From an uncultured Algibacter sp. (lineage in GTDB: Bacteria > Bacteroidota > Bacteroidia > Flavobacteriales > Flavobacteriaceae): 64,000 nt of DNA. Below are positions 45,701 through 56,277 of the stretch, one piece after another. Location: contig NZ_CANLGU010000001.1 in NCBI RefSeq assembly GCF_947490405.1, positions 744,001 through 808,000 on the forward strand. The letters are read 5' to 3'. The notes under the pieces were generated by a model. That model was not told the origin of the DNA, searched no databases, and saw only the letters and a program-made list of their open reading frames with translations. A program made the position numbers and the translations under genes. Each line of letters opens with the position of its first letter. The stretch's first letter is position 1.

Positions 45701-48700
45701 GTAATTCCTGGACCATTACCACTTGGTGCTATGTAACCAATTGTAGGTTGTGCTTCTACATTATCTGGTATCCCATCGTCATCAGAATCAATATCTAAAT
45801 GGTCTGATATTCCATCTGAATCAGAATCACAAAATTGATACACAGCTGTTAACGTAATTTCAGCAAAGTCTACAAATAAATAATCATCTGCATAATCATC
45901 TCCAATTATTATATTCCATGTTCCCACATTTGGAGCTTCGTGGTATAAAGATGTTAGACTATTTTTTGGCAAAAACGTACCAGATTGTGGTAGGTTGTAT
46001 GTTGGATCTGCATCACTGGCAATTACTGCACCTGTACTATTAAATACTTGATCTACATCAATAAAAGATACCCCAGAACCAGCTCCAGAGCCATAATCTC
46101 CATAGTCGACGAAGTTAATAACTGCTCCGCTGGGTGATTTTAATCCAAAATATTTTTCGTCTGCATAAATAAGACCAGGTGAACCACTGCATTTATCTCC
46201 TGGTGTTCCAGAAAATATACCATCAAATATTTCAAATTTAATTCTTATTGATATATCAGTTACTCTATAACCTGCTGGTACAGAAAAACTTCCTATAACA
46301 AATTCTTCTTCATTTATTAACTTAGAACATGAAAGTCCATCAACAAAAATAGGACTAGCAATATCTCCACCAATTGTTTCAGTATACATAATTCCTGGAC
46401 ACTCATCAGTATCTAAAATTCCATCGTTATCATCATCTAAATCAACTATATCTGAAAGACCATCTGCATCTGAATCATTGTAAACTGTTACAGTAGCTAT
46501 AGCTGAAGAACAGTTAGTGGCGTTTGCTACTTCGCAAATTTGATAAGTTACAGGGTAAGTTCCTACTGTTGTTCCTACTGGAACCATTATATTTCCGGAT
46601 GTATCAATAGAAACTCCTGTCAATCCACCATCTGCTATAATAGATATAGTAACATCAGAATCTACTACAGGGGTTCCGTTCAATATATCATTTACAGTAG
46701 CATCTCCCGCAATTCCACCAGAAATATTTGTGACTGATGTATTATAAAAGGTGTCATCTACTGCCAGAATATTAATTGCATTTATAGTAATATTCCTTGA
46801 AGCTTTACATTGATTAGTTAAATAGTCTAATGCTATTACACTAAAATTATAAGTTCCTATTGAGGTTATTGGTTCAAGTGTTAAAGTAATAGAACCACCA
46901 TCTCCAAAAACACTATCACTGATATCCATTTCTGAAGCATTTTCAATAAAATACAAGGTGTTTTCTGCAGAATTTGAGATAATTATACTTTGTGGTTGAT
47001 TAGTAAAAACAGTGTAACTAGTTTTATCTGTATTAGGCGCACTAGGTCCAAAACAAGGAATAGAATAAGTAGAAGGACAAATAATTTCAGCTGTATTGGG
47101 TTCTTTAATTCCAATACTTAAAACACCTCCTTCATAAATTTGGTTTGCTAATGTAGTGTTTACTGGAACAGACCAAGTTGTTCCAGAAGTAGTCACTTCA
47201 CCCAAATAATATCCATCTATATATAATGAAACTATCGTATTTGCAATTGCACTTGCTAAAGTCCCATTAACAGCTGTTGTATTTATATTGGTTATAGGGC
47301 TTATGGTTCCGCAACGCAGATTAGAAACGGGTGCAAGTGCTGTAACTAAATTAGAATTCCCACTAGTACCACAAGCTGTAGTTAAAGTAGCATAGTAAAC
47401 TATTCCTGCAACAGGAGCTGGTGAAGACAAAGTCCAATTTCCTCCTGCACCTACCGTGGTAGTTCCTAATAATACATTAGTCGCATTATCATAAACATTA
47501 ATTGTTCCTCCTTCAACAGAAGCACTTCCTTGTAGTGGGCTTCCTGCAACTACATTACCATTATCATTATATATATATGGTGATAGCACATCACAAATCA
47601 CAGTTCTTTGAACAGGAATTGAACATTTATCTTGAGTGGAATCATTTGTGCTTGATAAAACTGCTCTAACTTCCACCACATCCCCTACTTGTAAAAATGA
47701 ATTGGTAGTGTCATAAGAATATGTTCCTACTGCTGTTGCTGTTGTAATACCCAAATTTATTGGAACAGCTGAGCCATTTTTATACACTACTAAAATTACA
47801 CTAGAATTTGCAGGTGCAGCACCAGTTATCTCAGAAGTATTTGGTGATATGGGATTAGTTTCTATTGTTGCTACTGGTGTATCTGGTTCAGGAGTATTAT
47901 TTACATAAGTACAAAATTCATAACATCTAGATTCACATTTTCCAGGTTCTTGATAGGTTATAAAATAGCTTCCAGCTGGTATATCACCTCCAGAAGGACC
48001 AGAACAGGTGTTACCAGTATTATAAGCGCTTCCATCCCAACCCCATTCTGTAACTGATGTAGCAAATGTATGCTCAAATTCAAGAACGATGCCTCCAGAA
48101 CCACTATATCTATAAACTCTTGTTGTAACACCAGCAGGAATAACAGTTCCTGTAATAGCATTATTAGTTCCTATTTTAATTCCTTTATGTGTTGTACAAA
48201 TATCGTAAATATCAAAACAGCTAGAAGTTTGATTGCATGCAACATCGGTAGATACTTGTACATTATTGCTATCATAACAAGCAGCTTCTCCAGTACTTAC
48301 AGCAGATGCATAAATAACATCACCGCTTGCAAGTGCGCTAACAGATAAATTCCAGCTTCCTCCAGATGTTGCTGTAGTTGTTCCAATAAGAGTTCCGTTT
48401 TTGTATACGGTAATCGTTGCTATACTTTGTGTAGAATAACTTGCGCTTGTCCAGCTTCCAGAAATGGTTGTTGCTCCTGCCGTAATAGGAGAATTTACTG
48501 TTGGTGCGTTAGTACAAAGTCCTGTAGGACAGGTTCCATCTAGTATTTGCTGAGGTGTACAAGGCGGTGTAACTATTAGATTTCCTGAAGGATACTTATC
48601 CGAAGAAGGCCCACATAATGACGGTTTAGGAGCCATCACAGTAGCTATATCATATCGTAAAGGCGTACTGCTTGTTAAAGGCGTGCTTCCACCTGAAAAG

Positions 48701-49347
48701 GCGGATAATGGCACATAAAAATCAATAAAATAATCGCTATCACCATCATTATTAGTTAATGCCACTGAGGTTTGAACATGCTGTGGATTAGTTAATAAGG
48801 TTCTTTCCCATAGAAGATTACAGCTATTTCCATTATTAACGTCATAAATAGAAATAGTGAATCCTGTTTGCACAACAACTTCATATTCAAATCCTGGATT
48901 GGATGTAGTATATGTGGGATCAGAAACCCCAAACTTACTATCTGTATCTATTAAAACACTATAACCTTTAGCTCCCGCAACAATATTACCCAAACGAAAT
49001 CTTGTTAGTAAATTAGTACCATCAAAATATTGATAAAATGCATGTCCATTTTCATCTTGAACAAAGTCGCTAAACCCACCACTAGGTCCCATTGAAATGT
49101 CTCCTGAAGATTCTTCAGAAATAACTGGAACAGAATAATATGGGATCTCACTTGCTAATCCTATATCTGTAGTTGTAAACCCAGTATTGGTTGCAGAGAC
49201 ATATCCATCACCATTAGGGTCTAAAACAGAAGATAAACTTTGAGGAGGAATATTTCCTGCCCCATCTCTTACAATTAAACCTGGTGTTTGTGAAAACACA
49301 AAAAACGGTAAAATTAAAAATACAACATAAAGTAATTTTATTTTCAT
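42742..49347 (-). CDS. Giant T9SS-secreted adhesin-like protein (2201 residues)
   Basis: Signal peptide to about 19 (FFVFSQ). Residues 20-260 form a beta-rich domain of unknown family; about 270-800 hold Ig/cadherin-like repeats ([29 protein letters not shown]); 960-985 and 1165-1290 are thrombospondin type 3 Ca-binding repeats ([19 protein letters not shown]); 1330-1500 is a LamG/concanavalin-like domain ([21 protein letters not shown]); the last 80 residues are a type A T9SS sorting domain ([14 protein letters not shown] ... [10 protein letters not shown]). Probably surface-anchored adhesin or glycan binder. Its last 519 residues are nearly identical to the paralog at 50228. Terminator at 42687; upstream block shared with the paralog. 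Confidence 0.9.
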   Translation of the reverse strand: MKIKLLYVVFLILPFFVFSQTPGLIVRDGAGNIPPQSLSSVLDPNGDGYVSATNTGFTTTDIGLASEIPYYSVPVISEESSGDISMGPSGGFSDFVQDENGHAFYQYFDGTNLLTRFRLGNIVAGAKGYSVLIDTDSKFGVSDPTYTTSNPGFEYEVVVQTGFTISIYDVNNGNSCNLLWERTLLTNPQHVQTSVALTNNDGDSDYFIDFYVPLSAFSGGSTPLTSSTPLRYDIATVMAPKPSLCGPSSDKYPSGNLIVTPPCTPQQILDGTCPTGLCTNAPTVNSPITAGATTISGSWTSASYSTQSIATITVYKNGTLIGTTTATSGGSWNLSVSALASGDVIYASAVSTGEAACYDSNNVQVSTDVACNQTSSCFDIYDICTTHKGIKIGTNNAITGTVIPAGVTTRVYRYSGSGGIVLEFEHTFATSVTEWGWDGSAYNTGNTCSGPSGGDIPAGSYFITYQEPGKCESRCYEFCTYVNNTPEPDTPVATIETNPISPNTSEITGAAPANSSVILVVYKNGSAVPINLGITTATAVGTYSYDTTNSFLQVGDVVEVRAVLSSTNDSTQDKCSIPVQRTVICDVLSPYIYNDNGNVVAGSPLQGSASVEGGTINVYDNATNVLLGTTTVGAGGNWTLSSPAPVAGIVYYATLTTACGTSGNSNLVTALAPVSNLRCGTISPITNINTTAVNGTLASAIANTIVSLYIDGYYLGEVTTSGTTWSVPVNTTLANQIYEGGVLSIGIKEPNTAEIICPSTYSIPCFGPSAPNTDKTSYTVFTNQPQSIIISNSAENTLYFIENASEMDISDSVFGDGGSITLTLEPITSIGTYNFSVIALDYLTNQCKASRNITINAINILAVDDTFYNTSVTNISGGIAGDATVNDILNGTPVVDSDVTISIIADGGLTGVSIDTSGNIMVPVGTTVGTYPVTYQICEVANATNCSSAIATVTVYNDSDADGLSDIVDLDDDNDGILDTDECPGIMYTETIGGDIASPIFVDGLSCSKLINEEEFVIGSFSVPAGYRVTDISIRIKFEIFDGIFSGTPGDKCSGSPGLIYADEKYFGLKSPSGAVINFVDYGDYGSGAGSGVSFIDVDQVFNSTGAVIASDADPTYNLPQSGTFLPKNSLTSLYHEAPNVGTWNIIIGDDYADDYLFVDFAEITLTAVYQFCDSDSDGISDHLDIDSDDDGIPDNVEAQPTIGYIAPSGNGPGITDVNNDGIDDNYGVGLLSLEDTDGDGTPDYLDLDSDNDGTPDIEENGMPNVILGTDTDNDGLDDAFETTGINDATLDVNEDIEDPTDLSILPDADFDLTLGGDLDYRDLFDINPPTSATIDFDGVDDYLQGEALLQGLGEVTIMAWVKLSSLSGVTDRTIVGEDVSCRLYRKHGNTLAFGIRTTSGTTNVINGISIIDDEWHHVAGTYSSATGTQSIYVDGKMISTVTDGSLSGQTIEADASLWNGNFEVGRLSRDITPTIQYFSGNIDEVRVFDVSLTEDQVQQMVYQQIENNGGNVRGSVIPKDIEERSTGSKVSWSSLIAYYPMTDIKNNTTDDISGNNKTLSLRNIQTAQEQTAPMPYETSSDGAWTSTGTWLHGDVWDIEDTANNKDWSIVHISNEVTASHDISTSGLIIDSGTNLRIHSEKAVTNNWYLELNGTLDLEDDCQLVQTETSDLVTSADGKILRRQEGTSSPYRYNYWSSPVGSTGATSLTDNNAATNNANNSAFSLDMLKDGSGSTCMFTSNYTGSGSISTYWLYKFVNGKTYWDWAWVSPSTPLSPGVGYTQKGTGSGGTEQQYIFEGKPNNGTILVDVEDVGGPGSVANHTKTEYLLGNPYASAIDIHKFIDDNVGVIDGTLQLWQQWGGDSHNLSEYEGGYAQVNKLGSTRAYQFVSFYGAHNGNQDGTIVPTRYMPVGQGFIAEIIADGQVEFNNSQRIFIKESDADGTYGNGSTFSKSTKEKTKTSNSKSGKESGSDSMQKIRLELNSVTGPETTRELLLGFSDYTTDAFDYGYDAKNTETSNNDLNLDLEGQNMNMQAYSVITSDKVIPLNFRSSGDNSFEIRITDMENVESDQEIYLRDNLTQTYFDLTQDLAYSFTAEQGIFNGRFEIVFQSEAQTLSTDIATAKENFMYFKNTNNTFYVKKLNSDVIKFSLVNMRGQAVKELTDVSREELENGIQFNNISTGAYIVSMRTETNAVLTKKIIVK

Positions 49348-49574
49348 GATTAATTGATTTAGGTAACCTTATATTAAAGATATGATTCGAAAACTTTTAC
49401 CTGTTAAATATTTGAATAAATACAAAGTCATCATTCATTGATGTATAAACTCATTATAAATTTAGACTCATTTAACACAGATAAGTCACTCTACAATAAG
49501 ATATGACATGATATTGTACAAAGCATTCAATTCTAAAATGATTTTGAAATTAAACTTGAGGGAAGAATATTTCG

Positions 49575-49602
49575 TTTATTAGAATTTTAAAATTCTAATA
49601 AA
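49575..49602. promoter_or_regulatory. 28-base perfect palindrome
   Basis: TTTATTAGAATTTT followed by its exact complement, 228 bases upstream of the 2201-residue gene. It lies between TTGAGGGA (about 49556-49563) and the conserved block, the same place where the paralog has GGATTA-N6-TAATCC (55459-55476). It could be an operator or cruciform site. Confidence 0.5.
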
Positions 49603-49609
49603 AATAACA

Positions 49610-49682
49610 TACAATAATACATCAAAAAATCGACAAAAGTTAAAAAAAATCGGATTAAAATACTTTTTTTAGCGACAAAATG
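49610..49682 (-). promoter_or_regulatory. Conserved upstream block, gene 1
   Basis: 73 bases aligned without gaps at the ends to 55498-55570, roughly 80 percent identical by eye. Key words are CAAAAAATCGACAAAA and CGACAAA at the far end, i.e. two TTTTGTCG words in direct orientation on the coding strand. Likely a regulatory region duplicated with the gene. Confidence 0.55.
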
Positions 49683-49896
49683 CATATCATCGAAAAAACA
49701 ATAAAGATCCTATAAGAACAGTTTTGTTACTCAAAACCTTCGTTTAAATAAAAATTAAATCAAAAAGTCTATAAAATTTTCAATTTTAGAAATTCATTGA
49801 GTTTTAAGTGAAATCTATTGTTTATGCTAACAGAAAATGTAAACCTGAAGGGAAGAAATATTTATACAGTTAAATAGTTAATTATGTCAAAATAAT

Positions 49897-50007
49897 CTAA
49901 CTATAATAAATACATAAATTAGCTAAAATATTATATTTTTGCCAATATTGTAGTATGTTGTCTGCCACATTTGGTAAGTCAAGTCCTTTATATTCAGGAA
50001 ATTTCAT
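49897..50007 (-). pseudogene. Truncated ileS copy (first 23 codons)
   Basis: 49939-50007 equals ileS codons 1-23 exactly. From 49938 the frame runs into unrelated sequence for 13 more codons and stops at 49897-49899, so a 36-residue chimeric peptide could be made if the duplicated leader is transcribed. No synthetase activity is possible. Confidence 0.85.
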
Positions 50008-50043
50008 CTGATAATTTTTATTTTATTATAATAAGACAGATGT

Positions 50044-50095
50044 AAACTTTGGTGACAAATCGGTGCTAAACACAATCTTCTCTAAACCAAAGTTT
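50044..50095 (-). promoter_or_regulatory. Duplicated ileS leader hairpin
   Basis: Exact copy of 42559-42610 at a constant offset of 7485, now in front of the truncated ileS remnant. Confidence 0.5.
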
Positions 50096-50171
50096 TAGCG
50101 CTCATTTACTCTTATTTCTTATAAGTTCGCGAATTTAATGAATTATCCTTAAAACATTAATTTTAAAACCA

Positions 50172-50204
50172 AAAAAAAGACTACTTAAAATCAGTAGTCT
50201 TTTT
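50172..50204 (-). terminator. Intrinsic terminator after the 1697-residue T9SS gene
   Basis: Same hairpin as 42687-42719 (AAAAGACTACT / AGTAGTCTTTT), 24 bases after the stop on the minus strand. Confidence 0.9.
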
Positions 50205-50227
50205 CTAATTTTATTCTTTCTTATTAT

Positions 50228-53200
50228 TTATTTCACGATAATCTTTTTAGTTAACACCTCATTGGTTTCTGTTCGCATAGAAACTATGTAAGCTCCTGTA
50301 GATATATTGTTGAACTGTATTCCATTTTCTAACTCTTCTCTTGACACATCTGTTAATTCCTTAACTGCCTGACCTCTCATATTCACTAAAGAAAATTTGA
50401 TTACATCACTATTGAGTTTCTTTACATAAAACGTATTGTTCGTGTTCTTGAAATACATGAAGTTTTCTTTTGCTGTTGCAATATCTGTACTTAATGTTTG
50501 CGCTTCACTCTGGAAAACAATCTCAAACCTTCCATTGAATATTCCTTGTTCTGCTGTAAAACTATAAGCCAAATCCTGAGTTAAATCAAAATAGGTTTGT
50601 GTAAGATTGTCTCGTAGGTAAATCTCCTGATCTGATTCTACGTTCTCCATATCTGTAATTCTTATTTCAAAACTATTATCACCTGATGATCTGAAGTTTA
50701 ATGGTATAACTTTATCTGATGTAATAACTGAATAAGCCTGCATGTTCATGTTCTGCCCTTCCAAATCTAAATTCAAATCATTATTACTAGTCTCTGTGTT
50801 TTTAGCATCATATCCATAATCAAATCCATCGGTTGTATAATCACTAAAACCTAATAACAACTCTCTTGTGGTCTGGGGTCCTGTAACTGAATTTAGCTCC
50901 AAACGTATCTTTTGCATACTATCTGAACCCGATTCCTTTCCTGATTTTGAATTTGATGTTTTTGTTTTTTCTTTTGTTGACTTTGAAAAAGTTGATCCAT
51001 TACCATAAGTCCCATCTGCATCTGATTCCTTGATGAATATACGCTGGCTGTTATTAAACTCTACTTGTCCATCTGCGATAATCTCTGCAATAAATCCTTG
51101 ACCTACTGGCATGTATCTTGTTGGAACAATAGTACCGTCTTGATTACCATTGTGAGCCCCATAAAAACTCACAAATTGATACGCTCGTGTGGATCCTAGT
51201 TTATTTACTTGGGCATAACCGCCTTCGTACTCACTAAGGTTATGTGAATTACCGCCCCATTGTTGCCATAACTGTAAAGTACCATCTATAACTCCTACAT
51301 TGTCATCTATAAACTTGTGAATATCTATAGCAGAGGCATAAGGATTACCTAGTAAGTATTCTGTTTTTGTGTGGTTAGCCACTGAACCTGGACCGCCTAC
51401 ATCTTCTACATCTACTAGAATAGTACCGTTGTTGGGCTTGCCCTCAAATATGTATTGCTGTTCGGTGCCTCCTGAACCTGTTCCTTTTTGGGTATAGCCT
51501 ACGCCTGGGCTTAATGGCGTACTTGGGGATACCCATGCCCAATCCCAATATGTTTTTCCATTGACAAACTTATACAACCAATAAGTACTAATGCTACCGC
51601 TACCTGTATAATTTGAGGTAAACATACAGGTTGAGCCTGAACCATCCTTGAGCATATCTAAGCTAAAGGCCGAATTGTTAGCGTTATTGGTTGCCGCATT
51701 GTTATCTGTTAAACTCGTTGCGCCAGTGCTTCCAACAGGTGATGACCAATAATTATAACGGTATGGACTCGATGTCCCTTCCTGACGTCTTAATATTTTT
51801 CCGTCTCCAGAGGTTACTAAATCACTTGTCTCTGTTTGGATTAATTGACAATCATCCTCTAAATCTAATGTGCCATTTAACTCCAAGTACCAATCGTTAT
51901 TCACTACAGTGTCACTGTGAATTCGCAAACTAGTGCCAGAATCTATAATCAAACCTGACGTACCTATTGAATGGCAAGCACTTATATCATTAGATATTTT
52001 TATGATGCTCCATGCTTTATTATTTGATGTATTTTCAATATCCCAAACATCGCCATGTAACCAAGTACTTTCGCTTGTCCAGTTACCATTATTTGAGGTA
52101 ACATATGGCATTGGCGCCGTTTGATCTTGAATCGTACTAATATAATTTATATACAACCAATTATCATGACCAGAATAATCTGATGTTCTTCCTACAACAA
52201 TATCAGTCATAGGGTAATATGCTAATAAATTCGACCAGTTTACTGTTGAATGAGTTGAAAAATCTTTTATATCTTTTGGAATAACTTTCCCTCGTAGAGT
52301 TCCACCATTATTCTCAATCTCCTGATAAACCATCTGCTGTACCTGACCTTCGGTTAGGGAAACATCAAATACTCTAACCTCGTCTATGTTACCGCTAAAA
52401 TATTGAATCGTTGGAGTAACATCTCTTGATAAGCGACCTACTTCAAAATTCCCATTCCACAAACTCGCATCGGCTTCTATAGTTTGACCTATTAATGATG
52501 GGTCTGTTAATGTAGCTTTTAACTCACCATCTACATAAATATTTTGGGTTCCTGTTGCACTAGAAAAAGTTCCAGCTACGTGATGCCACTCTTCATCAAT
52601 AATGCTTATACCATTTAGTACACTTGTAGCTCCGGATGTTGTTCTGACACCAAATGCAAGTATATTTCCATGCTTACGATATAATCGGCATGAAACATCC
52701 TCACCAACTATAGTTCTATCGGTTATACCTGATAATGAGCTCAATTTTACCCAAGCCATTATACTAACTTCGCTTAACCCTTGTAGTAAAGGTGTACCAC
52801 TCAAGTAATCATCTATACCATCAAAATCTATGGCTGCATAAGTTGGTGGATTAATATCAAATAAATCTCGGTAATCTAAATCGCCTCCTAATGTTAAATC
52901 AAAATCAGCATCAGGCAAAATTGATAAATCTGTAGGGTCTTCTATATCTTCATTAACATCTAAAACAGGATCATTAACATTTGTTGTTTCAAAAACATCA
53001 TTTAATCCATCATTATCTGTATCAATACCTGCTGTAGTGTTTGCCATTCCGTTTTCTTCAATATCTGGTATTCCGTCGTTATCAGAATCGCTATCAAACA
53101 TATCGATTAAACTATCACCATCAGTATCAACAGGCGTAATTCCAGTACCATAATTAGTATAAATCCCTGTTACAGGATCAATACTACCTATAGGCAATAA

Positions 53201-55321
53201 ATATCCTAGAGTAGTTTGTGCCTCTACATTATCTGGTATTCCATCGTTATCACTATCAATATCTAATGAATTTAAGTCTCCATCTCTGTCGCTGTCACAA
53301 ACAGAATCAACGCCTAACTGTGTTAGTCGTAAAGCTGTGCTTGCAATAGATCCTGTGGTGCCAAAAATTAAATCGATATGAGAAAAGATATCAAATTCTA
53401 AATATAGCCAATGTGCGGTATCGCTATTAAATGAACCTCCTTCATCTGTCCAATTAGTTGTATCTCCAGCCAAAGTTGGGTCTAGTCTGTATAGTGTATA
53501 TCCTGCAGGATCTGGGCCATTTACAAATCCTCCTTGTTGTAATTCAGTTGTTGATGCAAGGTATGGTATTATTGTGCCTGTAGCCGTTGAAGGATTAAAA
53601 CCATTTATCTCAGTGTAATCAGAACCTGAATCACTATCGTTATCTCTAAGCTGTAATATTAAATCGTATAGTACAGCAACCTCTCCTACAGGATTGGAGG
53701 GAGTTGCTGTTCCAGAATATACCAAATCTAGAGAATAGCTTACATAAGTATCGTTAACAGGATTTGTAACAGACATATTCAAATTCCCATTACATTGTAC
53801 TTGAAATACACCATTAATACTTTGAATAGTGAGTACAATATCATAATATGTCCCTTGATAAAACAAAGCGTTTGAATACAAAACTTTTTCTCCAACAAGA
53901 ACATCGTTTAAATTTGTAGCTGTTAATAATGAAGGTGTATTAAAATTAATAGCAGCTGAACACTCATAGGTATCAATAATGCCATCATTATCATCATCTT
54001 CGTCACAAATATCTGAAATACCATCTCCATCAAAATCAGGATTACCAGAAGCCACAGCATCACAAGGATATGTTACTGTTAATGTTGCAGACCTTACTTC
54101 TCTGAAACACAATAATTCGTCGTAAGTTATAACAACAAAATACTCATTACCATCTAATCCAGTAACATCACTAATATTTAATCGATCACTGTTTATACCA
54201 TTGTAAAGACCAGAAAGTGATAACGCTACACCTCCAGCATCAGGATCTCCCAAATACCATTGATAATTTGAATTAAAGGAGGAAAAAAATGAAGAAAATC
54301 CACTATAAATTGGGTTGCCAGTACCATCAAAATTTTGTGTTTGATATGCCTCTACACCCACTCTAAAGCTTACACCTTCTCCTTCATCTGCAGATTGATT
54401 TATAGGATCAACCACATCAATTCTAGTAGCCTCAACTTCATTAGCAGTGACTCCATTATATCCACCACTACTTCCAGTTACTCGACCATTAACATCAAAG
54501 CCTGTACCGTCTAATATCCCATCTCCATTCACATCAACACCACCAGATTCAATTACATCATTACAACCATCATTATCACTATCTAGATCTAAGTAGTTTG
54601 GTATACCATCTCGATCCGTGTCAATATCGCATATTGTTTCATCAAATGTAATACCTATAGTATCAAGGTCAACTTGTATAACGCCAGCATCATAAAAAAC
54701 AAACCTTATATAATATATGGTATTTTGATTTAGGGTGTAACCATCTAAAACATTGAAATCATTGTATCTGTAAGATGTTGTATCTGTATCCGGAGTAGTG
54801 CCATCATCTAAAACTGTGTAAGTTGCAAAAGTTGCATCAGTTGAAATTATTACACCCATTTTTAAAGTAGATGGTTCAAATCTGTCTATTACTTTTTTAT
54901 CTAAGTGTAAAGTAGCATCTAAAGTTCCTAATTGAAATTCCAAGTAGTCATTAGCAGATAGCGCTGTAGCAAACGTAGTTTCATCAGCTCCAGTAAACCT
55001 ATAATCAAAAGCCCATGACGTATCAACAAGCCCAGATCCAAAATTGGTTGTAGTATATGGAGTTGTATTCGCAGAGTCATATAAGGATGTTGAAAGTAAA
55101 TGATAATCTCTACCATAATTCCAAGCCAAACGATAATTTTCGTCATCCCTCAGGTAAAAACTACATCCTGCGCCTTCTTCAGTATCTAAAATACCATCAT
55201 TATCATCATCAAGGTCTGTAGCGTCAACTATTAAATCTCCATCAGAATCTTGAGCATTTATCGAGTAAGTAAACAAACATAGACTAACAATAAACACTTT
55301 TAAAAGTGGTTTCGTTTTCAT
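50228..55321 (-). CDS. Giant T9SS-secreted adhesin-like protein (1697 residues)
   Basis: From ATG 55321: signal peptide [20 protein letters not shown] to INAQ. Thrombospondin type 3 repeats at about 25-50, 225-250, 430-455, 675-700 and 740-800 ([19 protein letters not shown] and similar) alternate with beta-sandwich domains; LamG-like domain 824-985; a region common to both paralogs follows, and the last 80 residues are the type A T9SS sorting domain. Residues 1179-1697 differ from the 2201-residue paralog at four positions I can count, while the N-terminal third is unrelated. An in-frame ATG 24 bases upstream was not used because the signal peptide begins at MKTK. A -7 box lies at 55348-55355. 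Confidence 0.9.
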   Translation of the reverse strand: MKTKPLLKVFIVSLCLFTYSINAQDSDGDLIVDATDLDDDNDGILDTEEGAGCSFYLRDDENYRLAWNYGRDYHLLSTSLYDSANTTPYTTTNFGSGLVDTSWAFDYRFTGADETTFATALSANDYLEFQLGTLDATLHLDKKVIDRFEPSTLKMGVIISTDATFATYTVLDDGTTPDTDTTSYRYNDFNVLDGYTLNQNTIYYIRFVFYDAGVIQVDLDTIGITFDETICDIDTDRDGIPNYLDLDSDNDGCNDVIESGGVDVNGDGILDGTGFDVNGRVTGSSGGYNGVTANEVEATRIDVVDPINQSADEGEGVSFRVGVEAYQTQNFDGTGNPIYSGFSSFFSSFNSNYQWYLGDPDAGGVALSLSGLYNGINSDRLNISDVTGLDGNEYFVVITYDELLCFREVRSATLTVTYPCDAVASGNPDFDGDGISDICDEDDDNDGIIDTYECSAAINFNTPSLLTATNLNDVLVGEKVLYSNALFYQGTYYDIVLTIQSINGVFQVQCNGNLNMSVTNPVNDTYVSYSLDLVYSGTATPSNPVGEVAVLYDLILQLRDNDSDSGSDYTEINGFNPSTATGTIIPYLASTTELQQGGFVNGPDPAGYTLYRLDPTLAGDTTNWTDEGGSFNSDTAHWLYLEFDIFSHIDLIFGTTGSIASTALRLTQLGVDSVCDSDRDGDLNSLDIDSDNDGIPDNVEAQTTLGYLLPIGSIDPVTGIYTNYGTGITPVDTDGDSLIDMFDSDSDNDGIPDIEENGMANTTAGIDTDNDGLNDVFETTNVNDPVLDVNEDIEDPTDLSILPDADFDLTLGGDLDYRDLFDINPPTYAAIDFDGIDDYLSGTPLLQGLSEVSIMAWVKLSSLSGITDRTIVGEDVSCRLYRKHGNILAFGVRTTSGATSVLNGISIIDEEWHHVAGTFSSATGTQNIYVDGELKATLTDPSLIGQTIEADASLWNGNFEVGRLSRDVTPTIQYFSGNIDEVRVFDVSLTEGQVQQMVYQEIENNGGTLRGKVIPKDIKDFSTHSTVNWSNLLAYYPMTDIVVGRTSDYSGHDNWLYINYISTIQDQTAPMPYVTSNNGNWTSESTWLHGDVWDIENTSNNKAWSIIKISNDISACHSIGTSGLIIDSGTSLRIHSDTVVNNDWYLELNGTLDLEDDCQLIQTETSDLVTSGDGKILRRQEGTSSPYRYNYWSSPVGSTGATSLTDNNAATNNANNSAFSLDMLKDGSGSTCMFTSNYTGSGSISTYWLYKFVNGKTYWDWAWVSPSTPLSPGVGYTQKGTGSGGTEQQYIFEGKPNNGTILVDVEDVGGPGSVANHTKTEYLLGNPYASAIDIHKFIDDNVGVIDGTLQLWQQWGGNSHNLSEYEGGYAQVNKLGSTRAYQFVSFYGAHNGNQDGTIVPTRYMPVGQGFIAEIIADGQVEFNNSQRIFIKESDADGTYGNGSTFSKSTKEKTKTSNSKSGKESGSDSMQKIRLELNSVTGPQTTRELLLGFSDYTTDGFDYGYDAKNTETSNNDLNLDLEGQNMNMQAYSVITSDKVIPLNFRSSGDNSFEIRITDMENVESDQEIYLRDNLTQTYFDLTQDLAYSFTAEQGIFNGRFEIVFQSEAQTLSTDIATAKENFMYFKNTNNTFYVKKLNSDVIKFSLVNMRGQAVKELTDVSREELENGIQFNNISTGAYIVSMRTETNEVLTKKIIVK

Positions 55322-55347
55322 AATTAACATTGTAGATTTGGGCAAAT

Positions 55348-55355
55348 CAAAATTA
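55348..55355 (-). promoter_or_regulatory. -7 promoter box of the 1697-residue T9SS gene
   Basis: Minus-strand TAATTTTG (perfect TAnnTTTG), about 26 bases before ATG 55321. No -33 TTG at the usual distance. It also supports the shorter start. Confidence 0.4.
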
Positions 55356-55497
55356 ATTTATTGCTAAATATTTAAATATGCGCATGTTAAAACCGATTGT
55401 TATTTTAAAAAAATCAATTCAAAGTCTTAGCACACCTTAAAAATGCTTTGAGGGAGGGGGATTAATCAAGTAATCCTGTAGTTACACAGAAATTTAA

Positions 55498-55570
55498 TAC
55501 AATAGTAGTTCAAAAAATCGACAAAAACAATAAAAAATCAGATTAAAAGTTATTTTTTTACGACAAAGTG
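55498..55570 (-). promoter_or_regulatory. Conserved upstream block, gene 2
   Basis: Aligned to 49610-49682 (CAAAAAATCGACAAAA core, GATTAAAA, CGACAAA). An 18-base hairpin GGATTA-ATCAAG-TAATCC at 55459-55476 and TTGAGGGA at about 55449 lie on the gene side, in the same order as upstream of the 2201-residue gene. Confidence 0.55.
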
Positions 55571-55604
55571 ATTATTTCGTATAAATATTTTTATGAATTA
55601 AAAT

Positions 55605-56276
55605 TCATTCTTTTTCAATTTCACCACAAAAATCATTATAATAGTAGACAATTTCAGGAATAGTAGTTCTATTAAAATTACCCGAATCTGATTTATTTTT
55701 TATACCATCACAATCGTGAAAATATTTCTTAAGCTTTTTTTTGAAATTAGAAAAGATAGCTTCAAAATTTAAACCAGTAGTTAAGCTTAAAACTTTGTCG
55801 GCTCCTTTTCGCTTTAAATAATAAAATGTTTCTTCTACTTTATGATTATTTATTGGAAACCCTGTTTTGGAATTTAAACCTGAAGTTACCCAATAGCTTT
55901 CAATTTTGATATAAAGATTAACAGCTCCTTCCTCTACTAACTGTAATAATTGTGGATATGATTTTTTACTAAACTTAACATATAAGAAAGTAACATCATC
56001 AAATTCATAATGGAAAGTAACCCCTTTTATCATCAAATCAGTCCAAACGTCTGCTTTTCCTTCTTTCGATGCTTTAAACTTAACTTTATACTTTTCACTT
56101 GATATTGCTACAAAACCAACAAGTTTACCATACCCTTTAATTGAGGTACCGTCTAGAAAATGAATAGTTGCCTTTTCATAACCATCAAAAAACTCAACCT
56201 TTTTACTACAAGGAATTGCATTACCTAAATTGAATGCTAAAGTATACAAGAATAGTATTAAAATTTGTTTTTTCAC
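55605..56276 (-). CDS. Exported protein of unknown function
   Basis: 223 residues; signal peptide to about 20 (LGNAIPCS). The mature part is beta-rich (ATIHFLDGTSIKGYGKLVGF ... VTFHYEFDDVTFLYVKF) with a helical C-terminus (FEAIFSNFKKKLKKYFHDCD). No family recognised. The start is GTG 56276, one base after the radA stop, so it is probably translated from the radA transcript. Confidence 0.7.
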   Translation of the reverse strand: MKKQILILFLYTLAFNLGNAIPCSKKVEFFDGYEKATIHFLDGTSIKGYGKLVGFVAISSEKYKVKFKASKEGKADVWTDLMIKGVTFHYEFDDVTFLYVKFSKKSYPQLLQLVEEGAVNLYIKIESYWVTSGLNSKTGFPINNHKVEETFYYLKRKGADKVLSLTTGLNFEAIFSNFKKKLKKYFHDCDGIKNKSDSGNFNRTTIPEIVYYYNDFCGEIEKE

Positions 56277-56277
56277 G

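Larger units (their letters stand above)
49348..49938. other. AT-rich upstream region of the 2201-residue gene
   Basis: 591 bases between the gene start and the duplication edge. It holds a 28-base perfect palindrome (49575-49602) and a block shared with the paralog (49610-49682). No open frame of note and no structural RNA was recognised in the rest. Confidence 0.6.
49939..51786. repeat. Segmental duplication, copy 2
   Basis: 1848 bases matching 42454-44300 with one extra T next to the T9SS stop codon. The left end is the break inside ileS; the right end lies within the T9SS gene. Confidence 0.9.

Noticed and set aside
45480-46470. Short tandem patterns that might look like a repeat array or CRISPR
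   Set aside because: They encode aspartate-rich thrombospondin type 3 repeats in frame; spacing and sequence vary as in protein repeats, and no cas genes are present.
49348-49938. Structured RNA or small gene in the long gap between the T9SS genes
   Set aside because: Apart from the palindrome and the conserved block, the region is AT-rich with frequent stops in all frames and no recognisable RNA fold.
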